From assembly GCF_000955975.1 (NCBI RefSeq), contig NZ_JYJF01000151.1, positions 1-11,108 of the forward strand: 11,108 bases of DNA. Reading direction: 5' to 3'. This stretch comes from Saccharothrix sp. ST-888. Its GTDB lineage: Bacteria; Actinomycetota; Actinomycetes; Streptomycetales; Streptomycetaceae. The position numbers and the translations under genes are program-made. This document shows positions 1 to 6,530 of this stretch, in pieces. The notes under the pieces are model-generated. The model was given only the letters and a program-made list of their open reading frames with translations, had not been told where the DNA came from and did not search any database. The stretch's first letter is position 1; every line of letters begins with the position of its first letter.

Positions 1-1259
1 AGGCCGTCGAGGCGGCGCTTCCGCATCACTGGCGTCACGTGTTCGTACGTGCCCTCGATGTCCTTCACGACCCACCCCATGGTCTGGAACCGAAGCGCCC
101 GATCCACCTCGTCTTCCTTCATCCACGTGCTGTGGGTATGGCGGGCGCCGCGCATCGTGAAGTGGGGCAGGATCGGTTCCCATCCGGGAAGAGCGCGGTG
201 ACCGCGGCGCGCCTCTCGGGCTGGCCTGCCGTCAGCTGCTGGACGGAGCTGCTGTCTGGCGAAGTTCGACCGCCTCCAGTGCTGGCCGCCAGGGGTGGAG
301 AACGGGTGCTCGTGCGGCCAGGTCTCCAGGTGCTGCTCAATCAGTGCGACCAGGAATGACGGCACGTCGACCTCGCGGGCCGACGACTCGTTCTTCGGCT
401 CGCCGAGGAAGAGTTCGGTCCGGGTCTCGGGCTCCTTCTTCCGCCGTACCGGCCGCCCGGCCCGGATCGCCTTCGCGATCCGCTCATCCTCCTGCCGGCG
501 CCACTCCTCCAACTCCTCCTCGGTCAGCTGAACCTGCACCTCGTGCAGGGCCCCTACCTCCGGGTCGATCCGGAGAACGCGCCGAAACCACGGCTTGCCG
601 TTCAGCTTCTCGCGGCGAACCAGCAGGCAGTTGTCGCGGTGGAGTCCGACCAGCTCGCCCCATCGCAGGCCGGTGTACACGTCGACGTCGAGCATCAGCC
701 GCGCCACGCCTTCCAGGCGCTGACTGATCGCATACGCCTCGTCAGGCTCCGCGTAGACCTCGTCATCGGACGTGGTGCGCTTGACGATGGCCGCGCTGCT
801 CTTCTTCTTGATCCGGCGCTGGAACAGGGGATTGGCGAGCAGGTAGCGGCCGTCCACGGCGGCTGTGAGGATCATGCTCAGCAGCGTCATGACGTGGCCC
901 TTGGTGGAGTCGGCGCACTGCAGTTCCTTGGCCCACGCCTTTGCCGTGAGCAGGTCGATATCGCAGAGCGGCGTGTACTGCCACCTGGGCAGGATGTGGG
1001 CCTTCAGGAGCTGGCGCCGCTTGGCGACCGTGTTGAGTGCGACATCCTGGGAGTCCATGAAGATCGGCACGAACTCACCCAGGGGTGTCCGCGCCTTGCG
1101 AGGGTCGTACGTCGGGTGGCGGCGCAGCCAGACCTCTTGTTCCTCCCCCCACTCCTTCGCAGCCCGCTTGGTGGCGAATCCGGGTTCGGAACCGTAGCTG
1201 CCGTCCGGCAGCTTGTAGCGTGCACGCCAACCCTTGCCGTGCTTCTCTGCGTACGCCAA
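1..1259 (-). CDS. int: Tyrosine recombinase (site-specific integrase), C-terminus cut by the window edge
   Basis: Integrates and excises the element by strand exchange between attP and attB. The minus-strand frame is open from a TTG at 1259 to the left edge (419 codons seen). The protein begins (M)AYAEKHGKGWRARYKLPDG, a start typical of Streptomyces integrases, and AGGGGGG lies 5 bases upstream of the TTG. After an N-terminal arm and SAM-like core-binding domain come the catalytic motifs: TGLRWGEL with Arg199, RGARHTH with Arg373, MGW with Trp396 (equivalent to Cre W315), and GTYEHVTP with the nucleophile Tyr405. The position three before Arg373, usually His, is Arg370; the nearest upstream His is His366. 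The end lies only a few codons beyond the edge, given the family's usual tail. It probably shares a minus-strand unit with the 61-residue ORF. The family call is firm; the target site is unknown. Confidence 0.95.
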   Translation of the reverse strand, partial: MAYAEKHGKGWRARYKLPDGSYGSEPGFATKRAAKEWGEEQEVWLRRHPTYDPRKARTPLGEFVPIFMDSQDVALNTVAKRRQLLKAHILPRWQYTPLCDIDLLTAKAWAKELQCADSTKGHVMTLLSMILTAAVDGRYLLANPLFQRRIKKKSSAAIVKRTTSDDEVYAEPDEAYAISQRLEGVARLMLDVDVYTGLRWGELVGLHRDNCLLVRREKLNGKPWFRRVLRIDPEVGALHEVQVQLTEEELEEWRRQEDERIAKAIRAGRPVRRKKEPETRTELFLGEPKNESSAREVDVPSFLVALIEQHLETWPHEHPFSTPGGQHWRRSNFARQQLRPAADGRPAREARRGHRALPGWEPILPHFTMRGARHTHSTWMKEDEVDRALRFQTMGWVVKDIEGTYEHVTPVMRKRRLDG

Positions 1260-1344
1260 CAGAACCCCCCCTGTGGGTCGAGACGTGTGGATGGGTCGCG
1301 GCGCTCCTGGGGCGCAACGCGACGTAGAGCCCGGGTGACCAGGG

Positions 1345-1530
1345 CTATGCGGCAGCAGCCGACGGGCCAGCGCTGAGCAGCGTCTGGCGTACGACCTCGG
1401 CAGCCGCGAGAGCGTCAGGAGTGTCCCTGACCCAGATTGTGTACGGGCCGTCAGCCGGACCGTCTACCCACCACAGGACATGGTGAGGGAGTGCTTCGAC
1501 GGGGACGAGCCGAACCCGCGCGTCGTGCAT
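1345..1530 (-). CDS. Hypothetical 61-residue protein upstream of the integrase
   Basis: I do not recognise this protein. It starts at ATG 1530, with GAAGGG about 8 bases upstream on the minus strand, and ends in TAG at 1345-1347, 85 bases before the integrase start. The sequence is compact and rich in Trp, Val and Ala (HHVLWWVDG, then YTIWVRDTPDALAAAEVV), consistent with a small alpha/beta fold: a beta hairpin followed by an Ala-rich helix. It shows no helix-turn-helix, signal peptide or membrane segment, so there is no sequence reason to call it an excisionase despite its place beside int. The G/C-rich third positions and a proper ribosome binding site support a real gene, likely cotranscribed with int. 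Confidence 0.6.
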   Translation of the reverse strand: MHDARVRLVPVEALPHHVLWWVDGPADGPYTIWVRDTPDALAAAEVVRQTLLSAGPSAAAA

Positions 1531-1542
1531 GGTGCATGCCCT

Positions 1543-1580
1543 TCAGTACCTGGTGTCGGTGCCCCCTCTCCAGGTACTGA
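1543..1580. promoter_or_regulatory. Perfect 11-bp inverted repeat ahead of the integrase unit
   Basis: TCAGTACCTGG (1543-1553) and CCAGGTACTGA (1570-1580) are exact reverse complements separated by 16 bases. They lie just upstream of the minus-strand 61-residue gene, in its expected 5' leader or promoter region. The arm length and spacing suit either an operator with two inverted half sites or an mRNA hairpin that would end next to the GAAGGG ribosome binding site. There is no U-tract on either strand to support a classical terminator. The whole 1531-1640 gap is less GC-rich than its surroundings, as expected of a regulatory stretch. A weak minus-strand -10 candidate (TAACAT) lies further upstream. 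Confidence 0.5.
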
Positions 1581-1640
1581 CATCACATCACAGAGCGATG
1601 TTATCTGTAAGCAGGTTGCGAAAATCGATTGAATGTTCGA

Positions 1641-2135
1641 TTACGCGTCGCCGCGCTGCAGGTGCAGGCGCTTCCACTCCTCCAGCGCGGCCTGGATCTC
1701 TGCCTCGCTCGCGTCCTCGGGGACGAGCGGGATCATCACGACGCTGAGTCGCCCGGCGGCCGGCAGGTCGAGTACGGCGCCGTCCAGCACCTGCCCCGCG
1801 GCCAGCTCGCGGCGGATCCGCAGTGAAAGGCCGGCCAGGGCATCGGCGCCTTGTGCCGCAGGCGCCTCGGTCGGCGCACCGCCGGGGATCGGCTCTCCGC
1901 CGGCCAAGAGGGAGTCAACGCTCCCTGATGCCCACCCGAGCGCGGTGGCGACTCGGTCGGCGGACATTGGTCGGCGCGACCGGGTTTTCCCGGCCTCCAA
2001 GTGCTGCACCGTGGCCAGCGACACCTGCGCCTGCTCTGCGAGCTGCTGCTGCGTCCACCCGAGGGACGCTCGCGCCTCACGAATCGCGGTTGCGAGGCGT
2101 GCCCAATCCATGCTCATGCGCACATCATGCCTCAT
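1641..2135 (-). CDS. XRE-family transcriptional regulator, probable element repressor
   Basis: A 164-residue cytoplasmic DNA-binding protein, counting from the ATG at 2135. Residues about 10-60 form a five-helix XRE/Cro-C1 domain; the helix-turn-helix is near residues 28-48 (GWTQQQLAEQAQVS, then LATVQHLEAGK). An Ala/Gly/Pro-rich linker follows, then a short C-terminal region ending in a predicted amphipathic helix (EAEIQAALEEWKRLHLQ) that could serve dimerisation. There is no peptidase-type cleavage domain, so SOS-type self-cleavage is not indicated. It is transcribed away from the Cro-like gene across a repeat-rich region, the classic place for an immunity repressor. The start is uncertain: GTG at 2123 has GAGG 6 bases upstream and is best supported by a ribosome binding site, while ATG codons at 2117 and 2111 also lie before the domain. 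Repressor function is inferred from fold and position. Confidence 0.85.
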   Translation of the reverse strand: MRHDVRMSMDWARLATAIREARASLGWTQQQLAEQAQVSLATVQHLEAGKTRSRRPMSADRVATALGWASGSVDSLLAGGEPIPGGAPTEAPAAQGADALAGLSLRIRRELAAGQVLDGAVLDLPAAGRLSVVMIPLVPEDASEAEIQAALEEWKRLHLQRGDA

Positions 2136-2144
2136 CGATAGGCA
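2128..2144. promoter_or_regulatory. Operator-like inverted repeat over the repressor start
   Basis: TGCCT (2128-2132) and AGGCA (2140-2144) are inverted around CATCGAT, overlapping the possible start codons of the minus-strand regulator. The right arm belongs to the TAGGCA motif (ATAGGCAAC) that recurs across the divergent control region. This position suits autoregulation of the repressor gene. The arms are short, so the evidence is mainly that the motif recurs nearby. Confidence 0.4.
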
Positions 2145-2247
2145 ACGCGGTGACGGGATCGGGCCGATTTTGACGGGCTGAGTTAGTGGCCAGTGTTGCC
2201 TGAGTTGACCCCCGTGGCCTGTCGAGTAGGCATCGTTAGCGACCCGG

Positions 2248-2284
2248 TAGGCATTGAAGCCGACCGAATGGGCTCCAATGCCTA
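2248..2284. promoter_or_regulatory. Candidate operator: 14-bp inverted repeat with TAGGCATTG arms
   Basis: TAGGCATTGAAGCC (2248-2261) and GGCTCCAATGCCTA (2271-2284) are inverted repeats with a single mismatch and a 9-base spacer. A further direct copy of the same unit, GTAGGCAT followed by CGACC, begins at 2226, exactly 21 bp (two helical turns) before the copy at 2247. The element ends just upstream of the putative -35 box of the Cro-like gene. That geometry fits cooperative binding by a repressor or Cro-like dimer. Which protein binds is inference. Confidence 0.6.
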
Positions 2285-2293
2285 TTGAACCCC

Positions 2294-2322
2294 TTGCAAC
2301 ACCTACTTAATAGGTCTACTGT
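2294..2322 (+). promoter_or_regulatory. Promoter of the Cro-like operon with an embedded operator
   Basis: TTGCAA (2294-2299) and TACTGT (2317-2322) are separated by 17 bases and match actinobacterial -35 and TAnnnT -10 boxes. The GTG at 2330 begins 7 bases after the -10 box, where transcription would start, so a leaderless mRNA is predicted. The spacer contains the dyad ACCTACTTAATAGGT (2301-2315), so any protein bound there would block RNA polymerase. A second weaker candidate, TTGACC at 2205-2210, lies upstream but has no convincing -10 box. Confidence 0.6.
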
Positions 2323-2329
2323 CTCTCTC

Positions 2330-2536
2330 GTGACACCGAACGGGTACGCAATCACGGCCCTACGGAGAGCGCGGGGGTACTCCATTCGCGGATTCGCCGG
2401 CATGGCCGGAACGCATCCGAGCACCGTCCTGCGGATCGAGCGCGAGCAGCGAGGCGCGAGTCCCCGGGTCCTGCAGAGCCTCGCGGACGCCCTCGGCGTA
2501 CCCATCCAGGCCATCACGAGGGAGAGACAGGAATGA
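2330..2536 (+). CDS. Small XRE-family (Cro-like) regulator, probably leaderless
   Basis: A 68-residue protein that is almost entirely a Cro/C1-type helix-turn-helix domain: ALRRARGYSIRGFAGMAG, then THPSTVLRIEREQRG, then a third block ending LADALGVPIQAITRE. The DNA-reading helix is around residues 29-38. I chose GTG 2330. The upstream in-frame TTG at 2285 would place the -35, operator and -10 sequences inside the coding region and add residues with no domain match, whereas GTG 2330 sits where transcription should begin. The gene opens the plus-strand operon and its stop overlaps the next start (ATGA at 2533-2536). Facing the larger XRE regulator across an operator region, it likely acts as the lytic or excision-side antagonist. 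The exact role is inferred. Confidence 0.85.
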   Translation: MTPNGYAITALRRARGYSIRGFAGMAGTHPSTVLRIEREQRGASPRVLQSLADALGVPIQAITRERQE

Positions 2537-2847
2537 CCACACCAACGATCGCGGCACCGGCCGGGATCGACCCGGCACTGCTGGCACAGATCGTGGCGGC
2601 CACCGTTGCCGCTCTCGGCGTGCAGCCCGCCGCGGACTCGCCGCTCCGGCTGTACACGCCGGAGGAGACCGCCGGCCTGATCGGCATGACTCCGCACTGG
2701 GTGGAGGAGCGGGTGCGCGCCGGAACGATCCCGCACAAGCGGCTCGGACGCTTCGTCCGCTTCAGCGCTGCACAGATTGCGCAGATCGGCGACGAGATCG
2801 ACCCGGTGACCCGCCGGGCTCGGCCGAAGGCCCGCCGCGCCGCCTGA
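2533..2847 (+). CDS. Helix-turn-helix (MerR-like HTH_17) protein, excisionase candidate
   Basis: A 104-residue protein with a winged-helix DNA-binding module at residues about 39-85: LRLYTPEETAGLIGMTPHWV, then EERVRAGTIPHKRLGRFVRF. This is the excisionase/HTH_17 pattern: a TPEEtA helix, the recognition helix, then a wing whose 'GRFVRF' strand precedes a final helix. The N-terminal 38 residues are Ala-rich and probably helical; the C-terminus is Arg/Lys-rich (TRRARPKARRAA) and could contact DNA nonspecifically. The ATG overlaps the TGA of the Cro-like gene, implying translational coupling. Such proteins bend attP/attL DNA and steer the integrase toward excision. Its place in the derepressed operon, rather than beside int, would couple excision to induction. 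The fold is well supported; the Xis role is inference, and a plain transcription factor is the alternative. Confidence 0.8.
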   Translation: MTTPTIAAPAGIDPALLAQIVAATVAALGVQPAADSPLRLYTPEETAGLIGMTPHWVEERVRAGTIPHKRLGRFVRFSAAQIAQIGDEIDPVTRRARPKARRAA

Positions 2848-2867
2848 CACACCCACAGACCTTGGGC

Positions 2868-2898
2868 GGGCCGCCCGGGGGGCAACCCGGAACGGCCC
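2868..2898 (+). terminator. GC-rich hairpin in the 2848-2943 gap (weak)
   Basis: GGGCCG (2868-2873) and CGGCCC (2893-2898) can pair, and GGG/CCC stretches inside could extend the structure. There is no U-tract. It sits between the excisionase-like gene and the next ribosome binding site, so it may reduce read-through. In such GC-rich DNA this strength of pairing is not far above chance. Confidence 0.25.
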
Positions 2899-2943
2899 AG
2901 CAGCCCACCGATCAACACCCTCACGAAGAAGGAGGCAGGCCGC

Positions 2944-3426
2944 ATGATGCAGCCTACCCGCACCGCTCAGACCCTTGCGTTCCCCGAACGCCCCGCGCAC
3001 GACTACCGCCGACCGGCCGTCATGGCCGCGCTCGCCCTGACCGAGCACCTGGTGGCCGCGCAGGTCCCGGTGCCCGCGAGTATCACCATCACGACCCCGC
3101 TCCGGCCCGGCCAGGAGGCCACCGTTGAAGCGATGGTCTCCCACGACTTGCTCGCGGTGTGCGCGTGGCAGGACGCGTTCGGCGGTGAGCTCACCCACGA
3201 GCTGTACGGCGATGACAAGGTCTACAGCCAGGTGTCCGGCCGCGCGTACGACGCGCCGTTCCGCATCTGGACGCTGCGGCGCATCACCCCGGCCCAGCAG
3301 CACGCCGAACAGCAGATGCTCGCGCACTGGATCGAGGACAACGGCCCCGAGCACACGTGGGCGGACGACACCCGGGCGACCTACAAGGCGACGCGTCTGC
3401 GGTACCGGCTGGAGGTCGCGCGATGA
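2944..3426 (+). CDS. Hypothetical 160-residue soluble protein
   Basis: I do not recognise a named family. The start is ATG 2944 (or ATG 2947), preceded by a strong AAGGAGG at 2929-2935. The protein looks like a soluble mixed alpha/beta domain. An N-terminal segment (YRRPAVMAALALTEHLVAAQ) is helical. A strand-rich middle follows (VPASITITTP, then LLAVCAWQDAFGGEL and YSQVSGRAY). A helical, charged C-terminus follows, with TPAQQHAEQQMLAHWIEDNG. There is a single Cys and no membrane segment or signal peptide. Its stop overlaps the start of the small membrane protein gene (ATGA at 3423-3426), so the two are translated together. Its place early in the operon ahead of the recombination genes makes an accessory role in DNA metabolism or control possible, but nothing in the sequence shows it. 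Confidence 0.75.
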   Translation: MMQPTRTAQTLAFPERPAHDYRRPAVMAALALTEHLVAAQVPVPASITITTPLRPGQEATVEAMVSHDLLAVCAWQDAFGGELTHELYGDDKVYSQVSGRAYDAPFRIWTLRRITPAQQHAEQQMLAHWIEDNGPEHTWADDTRATYKATRLRYRLEVAR

Positions 3427-3623
3427 CCACCGAGCTGATCCCCACCCTCCTGGTCTTCGCGATCATCACCGTCCTCTGCCTGGCCGCTGCGTGCGGTGAG
3501 GACTACATCGCCGAGCGCCGCCGACTGCGCGCCCTGTGCCCGTGCGGTCGTTGTGGCCGCCCCGCCGGCCAGCACTGGCCGCCCCGCACCACCAACCACA
3601 CCACCGAGGGGGACCCCCGATGA
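3423..3623 (+). CDS. Small single-pass membrane protein with a CxCxxC motif
   Basis: A 66-residue protein with one hydrophobic segment at residues about 5-24 (IPTLLVFAIITVLCLAAACG) followed by a basic stretch (ERRRLRALC), so the N-terminus is probably outside and the C-terminus cytoplasmic. Cys39, Cys41 and Cys44 (CPCGRCGR), with His51 nearby, form a possible metal-binding knuckle. The start ATG 3423 overlaps the previous stop and its own TGA overlaps the next ATG (3620), so it is sandwiched by 4-base overlaps on both sides. A longer in-frame start at 3357 would lie inside the preceding gene and lacks a ribosome binding site. Function unknown; similar tiny membrane proteins are common in actinobacterial plasmids and prophages. 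Confidence 0.7.
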   Translation: MTTELIPTLLVFAIITVLCLAAACGEDYIAERRRLRALCPCGRCGRPAGQHWPPRTTNHTTEGDPR

Positions 3624-4849
3624 CCGCGTTCACGTTCGCTCCGGCCACCCGCGAGCAGGCCAAGGCTCGCATCGGACTGCAGGGCCCCGCCGGATCCGGC
3701 AAGACCATGACCGCGCTGCGAATCGCCGAGCGCCTCGCCGACGGCGGCCCCACCGGAGTGGTGGACACCGAGCGCGGATCCGCGCTCACCTACGCCCCCG
3801 TCTCCGGACGGCCGGACCTCGGCGGCATCGACTTCCTGCACCTGCCGCTCGACAACTACGACCCGCGCAACCTGATCGAGGCGGTCCGGGCCGCAGCCGC
3901 AGCCAGCATCCCCGTCCTGATCGTGGACTCCTGGTCGCACTTCTGGAACGGCAAGGGCGGCCTGCTCTCCATCGTCGAGGAGGCCGGACGCAAGCCGGGC
4001 GCGGGCGGCTCGTTCGGCGGCTGGAGGGAAGGAAACCCGATCGAGCAGGACATGCTCGAGTCCCTGCTGAACTTCCCCGGCCATGTGATCGTCACGATGC
4101 GAACCAAGGGTGACTACACCATCGAGGGTAAGAAGGTCACCAAGGTCGGCGTCAAGGCCGTGCAGCGCGAAGGCGCAGAGTACGAGCTCGGTCTGATCAT
4201 CGACATGGTCGAGGGCACCGGAACCGTCACCAAGACCCGGTACCAGCCCCTCGAGAACCTGACGATCCACCATCCTGGTCCCGAGCTGGCGGAGATCATC
4301 CTCGAGCAACTCGGCCAGGGCATCGACCCGGTCCAGTCCATCCTGGACGACCTGCTGCAGCTCGGACTCACCTATCAGAAGGCGCTCGAACTGCACGCAC
4401 TGGCCAAGCGCCGCAACGTGCTCGGGTCGCCGATCCTGCACCCGACGTCCGGCGCTCCGAGCACGTTGGGTGCGGTGATCAGCGAGTACGGGCAGGCCGC
4501 CAAGCCCGCGCCGGTCGCCGACCTCCCGGCTCCCGCACCCGACGAGCCCCCTGCCCCGGCCCCGGCCGCTCCGCAGAGCGAGCGGCCCGGCCCGGCAACT
4601 GCCCAGCAGCTGCGGAAGATGGGCGCCACGTTCGGCGAGCTCGGCATCCGCGACCGCGCCGACCGCCTGCGGGCCACCTCCCTCATCGTCGGCCGCCCGG
4701 TGCCCACCGCAAACGACCTCGACATCCGCGAGGCGAGCGCCCTGATCGACGCCCTGGTCCGGTACACCGCCGACACCATCGGCCAGCACCTGGACGACCT
4801 CGAGGACGCCACCGTCAAGGCCCTCGAGAAAACCCAGCACGCCGCCTGA
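3620..4849 (+). CDS. RecA-fold ATP-binding protein, Sak4-like phage recombinase family
   Basis: A 409-residue cytoplasmic ATPase. The Walker A loop is GPAGSGKT at residues 22-29 and the Walker B strand is VLIVDSW with Asp103. The arrangement (short N-terminus, P-loop, then VVDTERGSA, then the VDSWSHFW strand, about 230 residues of RecA-like core) matches the phage AAA_24/Sak4 ATPase group, which assists single-strand annealing recombination with SSB. A Pro/Ala-rich linker (residues about 295-322) leads to a C-terminal helical domain (ATAQQLRKMGATFGELGIRD, then VGRPVPTANDLDIREASALI) of a type I recall attached to several actinophage recombination proteins. ATG 3620 overlaps the preceding stop; an earlier in-frame ATG at 3536 would overlap the membrane protein extensively. 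With the helicase and SSB downstream it probably forms a recombination-dependent replication set. The ATPase call is firm; the annealase role is inferred. Confidence 0.85.
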   Translation: MTAFTFAPATREQAKARIGLQGPAGSGKTMTALRIAERLADGGPTGVVDTERGSALTYAPVSGRPDLGGIDFLHLPLDNYDPRNLIEAVRAAAAASIPVLIVDSWSHFWNGKGGLLSIVEEAGRKPGAGGSFGGWREGNPIEQDMLESLLNFPGHVIVTMRTKGDYTIEGKKVTKVGVKAVQREGAEYELGLIIDMVEGTGTVTKTRYQPLENLTIHHPGPELAEIILEQLGQGIDPVQSILDDLLQLGLTYQKALELHALAKRRNVLGSPILHPTSGAPSTLGAVISEYGQAAKPAPVADLPAPAPDEPPAPAPAAPQSERPGPATAQQLRKMGATFGELGIRDRADRLRATSLIVGRPVPTANDLDIREASALIDALVRYTADTIGQHLDDLEDATVKALEKTQHAA

Positions 4850-4861
4850 CCCACCCGAACC

Positions 4862-4898
4862 GCGGGGCCGCGCAGCCCTCCCCTCTGCGCGGCCCCGC
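4862..4898 (+). terminator. 14-bp perfect hairpin between the ATPase and helicase genes
   Basis: GCGGGGCCGCGCAG (4862-4875) and CTGCGCGGCCCCGC (4885-4898) pair perfectly around a 9-base loop, starting 12 bases after the ATPase stop. The stem is nearly all G-C. There is no U-tract, as is usual for Streptomyces terminators. It could stop or attenuate transcription, or protect the upstream mRNA 3' end. The next gene has its own strong ribosome binding site just beyond it. Confidence 0.75.
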
Positions 4899-4924
4899 CC
4901 ACCCCTCGAGAGGAGGTAACCCCT

Positions 4925-6412
4925 GTGGTCAACCCCACCCCGGAGCAGGTCGCGGCGATCGAGACGTACGGCGACGGACTCGACCTTGTCCTGCAGGCCG
5001 GCGCCGGTTGCGGCAAGTCCAGCACGCTCAAAATGATCGGCCGCTCAGACTCCCGCCGTCGGATGCTGTACATCGCCTACAACAAGTCCATCGCCACCGA
5101 CGCGGCACGCTCCTTCCCTGGCAACGTTGCCTGTTCTACCGCGCACAGCCTCGCGTTCCGCGCAATCGGCAACCAGTACGCCCACCGGCTCATCGGCCCC
5201 CGGCAGACCGCCCACACCGCCGCACAGATCCTCGACGTCCCCGGCCTGCTCAACCTCGGTGCGACGCCGGTCATCGTCAACGATCTCGGCGACAAGGTCG
5301 CGATGCCGTCCCGGAAGATCATGCGGTACGCGCTCGAGACCATCACCCGCTGGTGCTACGGCGCCGACCTCGAGATCGCGTCCCGGCACATCCCCCGGCA
5401 TGCCGGGCTGAGCCTGCCCGACTCGATCGCCCAACTCGCCCAGCTGGTCCTGCCCGTGGCTCGCGCCGCGTGGTCCGACTTGCTCCGCCCGCAAGGCGCC
5501 CTGAAGTTCCAGCACGACCACTACCTGAAGATGTGGCAGCTCGGCCGCCCGCGCCTGGACGCGGACGTCGTGCTCCTCGATGAGGCCCAGGACACCAACG
5601 ACGTCGTGTCCAGCGTGCTCCTCACCCAGGAGCACGCCCAGCGGATCGCCGTCGGCGACTCCGCCCAGCAGATCTACGAGTGGCGCGGCGCCAACGACGC
5701 GCTCGCCCAGTTCGAACGCGAGCTCAGCGCCGAGTCCCTCGCCCTGTCGCAGTCGTTCCGGTTCGGCCCCGCGATCGCGGAGGAGGCGAACCGCTGGCTG
5801 TTCATCGTCGGCGCCCCGCTCCGCCTCACCGGCCACGACCCGATCCCCTCTGCCCTCGGCCCAGTCTCGGCCCCGCGGGCCATGCTCTGCCGCACCAACG
5901 CGGGGGCGATGACCGTGGTCATGGACTACCTGGAGGCCGGGCACCGCGTCGCCCTTGTCGGGGGCGGCGGGGACATGCAGCGACTCGCCCGCGCTGCCGC
6001 CGACCTCCAGGCCGGCCGCGACACCGATCACCCGGAACCCGCCGCGTTCGCGTCGTGGGAGCAGGTCCGGCAGTACGCCGGCGAGGAGGCCGACGGCGCT
6101 GATCTCCGGGTTCTGGTCAAGCTGATCGATGACCACGGGCCGCAGGCCATCATCGCCGCCACCGAGCGCCTCACCCCCGAGGGCCAAGCCGACATCACGG
6201 TGTCAACCGCCCACCGCTCCAAGGGCCGTGAGTGGGACACCGTCCGGATCCACACGGACTTCCGTGCCCCGTCGGCCGACCCAGTCACGAAGCTGGTCAC
6301 CGTGCGCCGAGAGGAGGCCCGCCTCGCGTACGTTGCGGTCACCCGGGCCCGGCTCGCCCTGGACGCCAGTGCCTTGGAGTGGGTGCGGGACGTCAAGGCG
6401 GTGAGCGCATGA
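4925..6412 (+). CDS. UvrD/Rep-type superfamily 1 DNA helicase
   Basis: A 495-residue ATP-dependent DNA translocase, shorter than full UvrD (about 720), consistent with the compact phage/plasmid forms. Motifs in order: Q motif PTPEQ (Gln8); motif I AGAGCGKS (25-32); motif II LLDEAQD (Asp219, Glu220, Gln222); motif III GDSAQQIYEWRG (from 244); motif IV SQSFRF; motif V STAHRSKGREWD (from 427); motif VI VTRAR (472-476, Arg474). All are intact, so the enzyme should be active. The start is GTG 4925 behind AGAGGAGGT, one of the best ribosome binding sites in the window. A 39-residue ORF is coupled to its stop by ATGA. Its likely role is unwinding or displacing proteins during recombination-linked replication, together with the upstream ATPase and the SSB. 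An anti-host or DNA-repair role is possible. Confidence 0.93.
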   Translation: MVNPTPEQVAAIETYGDGLDLVLQAGAGCGKSSTLKMIGRSDSRRRMLYIAYNKSIATDAARSFPGNVACSTAHSLAFRAIGNQYAHRLIGPRQTAHTAAQILDVPGLLNLGATPVIVNDLGDKVAMPSRKIMRYALETITRWCYGADLEIASRHIPRHAGLSLPDSIAQLAQLVLPVARAAWSDLLRPQGALKFQHDHYLKMWQLGRPRLDADVVLLDEAQDTNDVVSSVLLTQEHAQRIAVGDSAQQIYEWRGANDALAQFERELSAESLALSQSFRFGPAIAEEANRWLFIVGAPLRLTGHDPIPSALGPVSAPRAMLCRTNAGAMTVVMDYLEAGHRVALVGGGGDMQRLARAAADLQAGRDTDHPEPAAFASWEQVRQYAGEEADGADLRVLVKLIDDHGPQAIIAATERLTPEGQADITVSTAHRSKGREWDTVRIHTDFRAPSADPVTKLVTVRREEARLAYVAVTRARLALDASALEWVRDVKAVSA

Positions 6413-6528
6413 GCGCCCTGCAGAGCCTGCTCCGCTTGCGGATTGTGCGCGTTGACTGGCCGTGGCCCGCCCTCGAGATCGTCCGTCCGGACGGCACCGG
6501 GTGGCTTCTCTGCCGCCTTCCCCGCTGA
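6409..6528 (+). CDS. Hypothetical 39-residue protein coupled to the helicase
   Basis: ATG 6409 overlaps the helicase TGA in an ATGA junction, and the ORF ends at TGA 6526-6528, two bases before a strong hairpin. The predicted protein is basic with a Trp-rich core (VRVDWPWPALEIVRPDGTGW), which looks like a small beta sheet. I do not recognise a family. The tight coupling and the hairpin directly behind the stop favour a real gene, but its size makes this uncertain. Confidence 0.5.
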   Translation: MSALQSLLRLRIVRVDWPWPALEIVRPDGTGWLLCRLPR

Positions 6529-6530
6529 CC

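Noticed and set aside
1..60. attP or attL site at the left edge
   Set aside because: The left edge is still integrase coding sequence. The site is probably just outside the window, and no tRNA gene fragment is visible inside.
39..1376. Plus-strand frames across the integrase region, including one of 277 codons at 543-1376
   Set aside because: The minus-strand frame gives a complete set of tyrosine recombinase motifs; the plus-strand translations show no domain and are its antisense shadow.
1623..1642. AATCGA...TCGATT inverted repeat at the end of the repressor gene
   Set aside because: The 6-bp arms are short, the position is at the stop codon, and there is no supporting promoter or terminator context, so it is probably chance.
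2285..2329. N-terminal extension of the Cro-like protein from TTG 2285
   Set aside because: These bases contain the -35, operator and -10 sequences and encode nothing matching the XRE domain; GTG 2330 is the better start.
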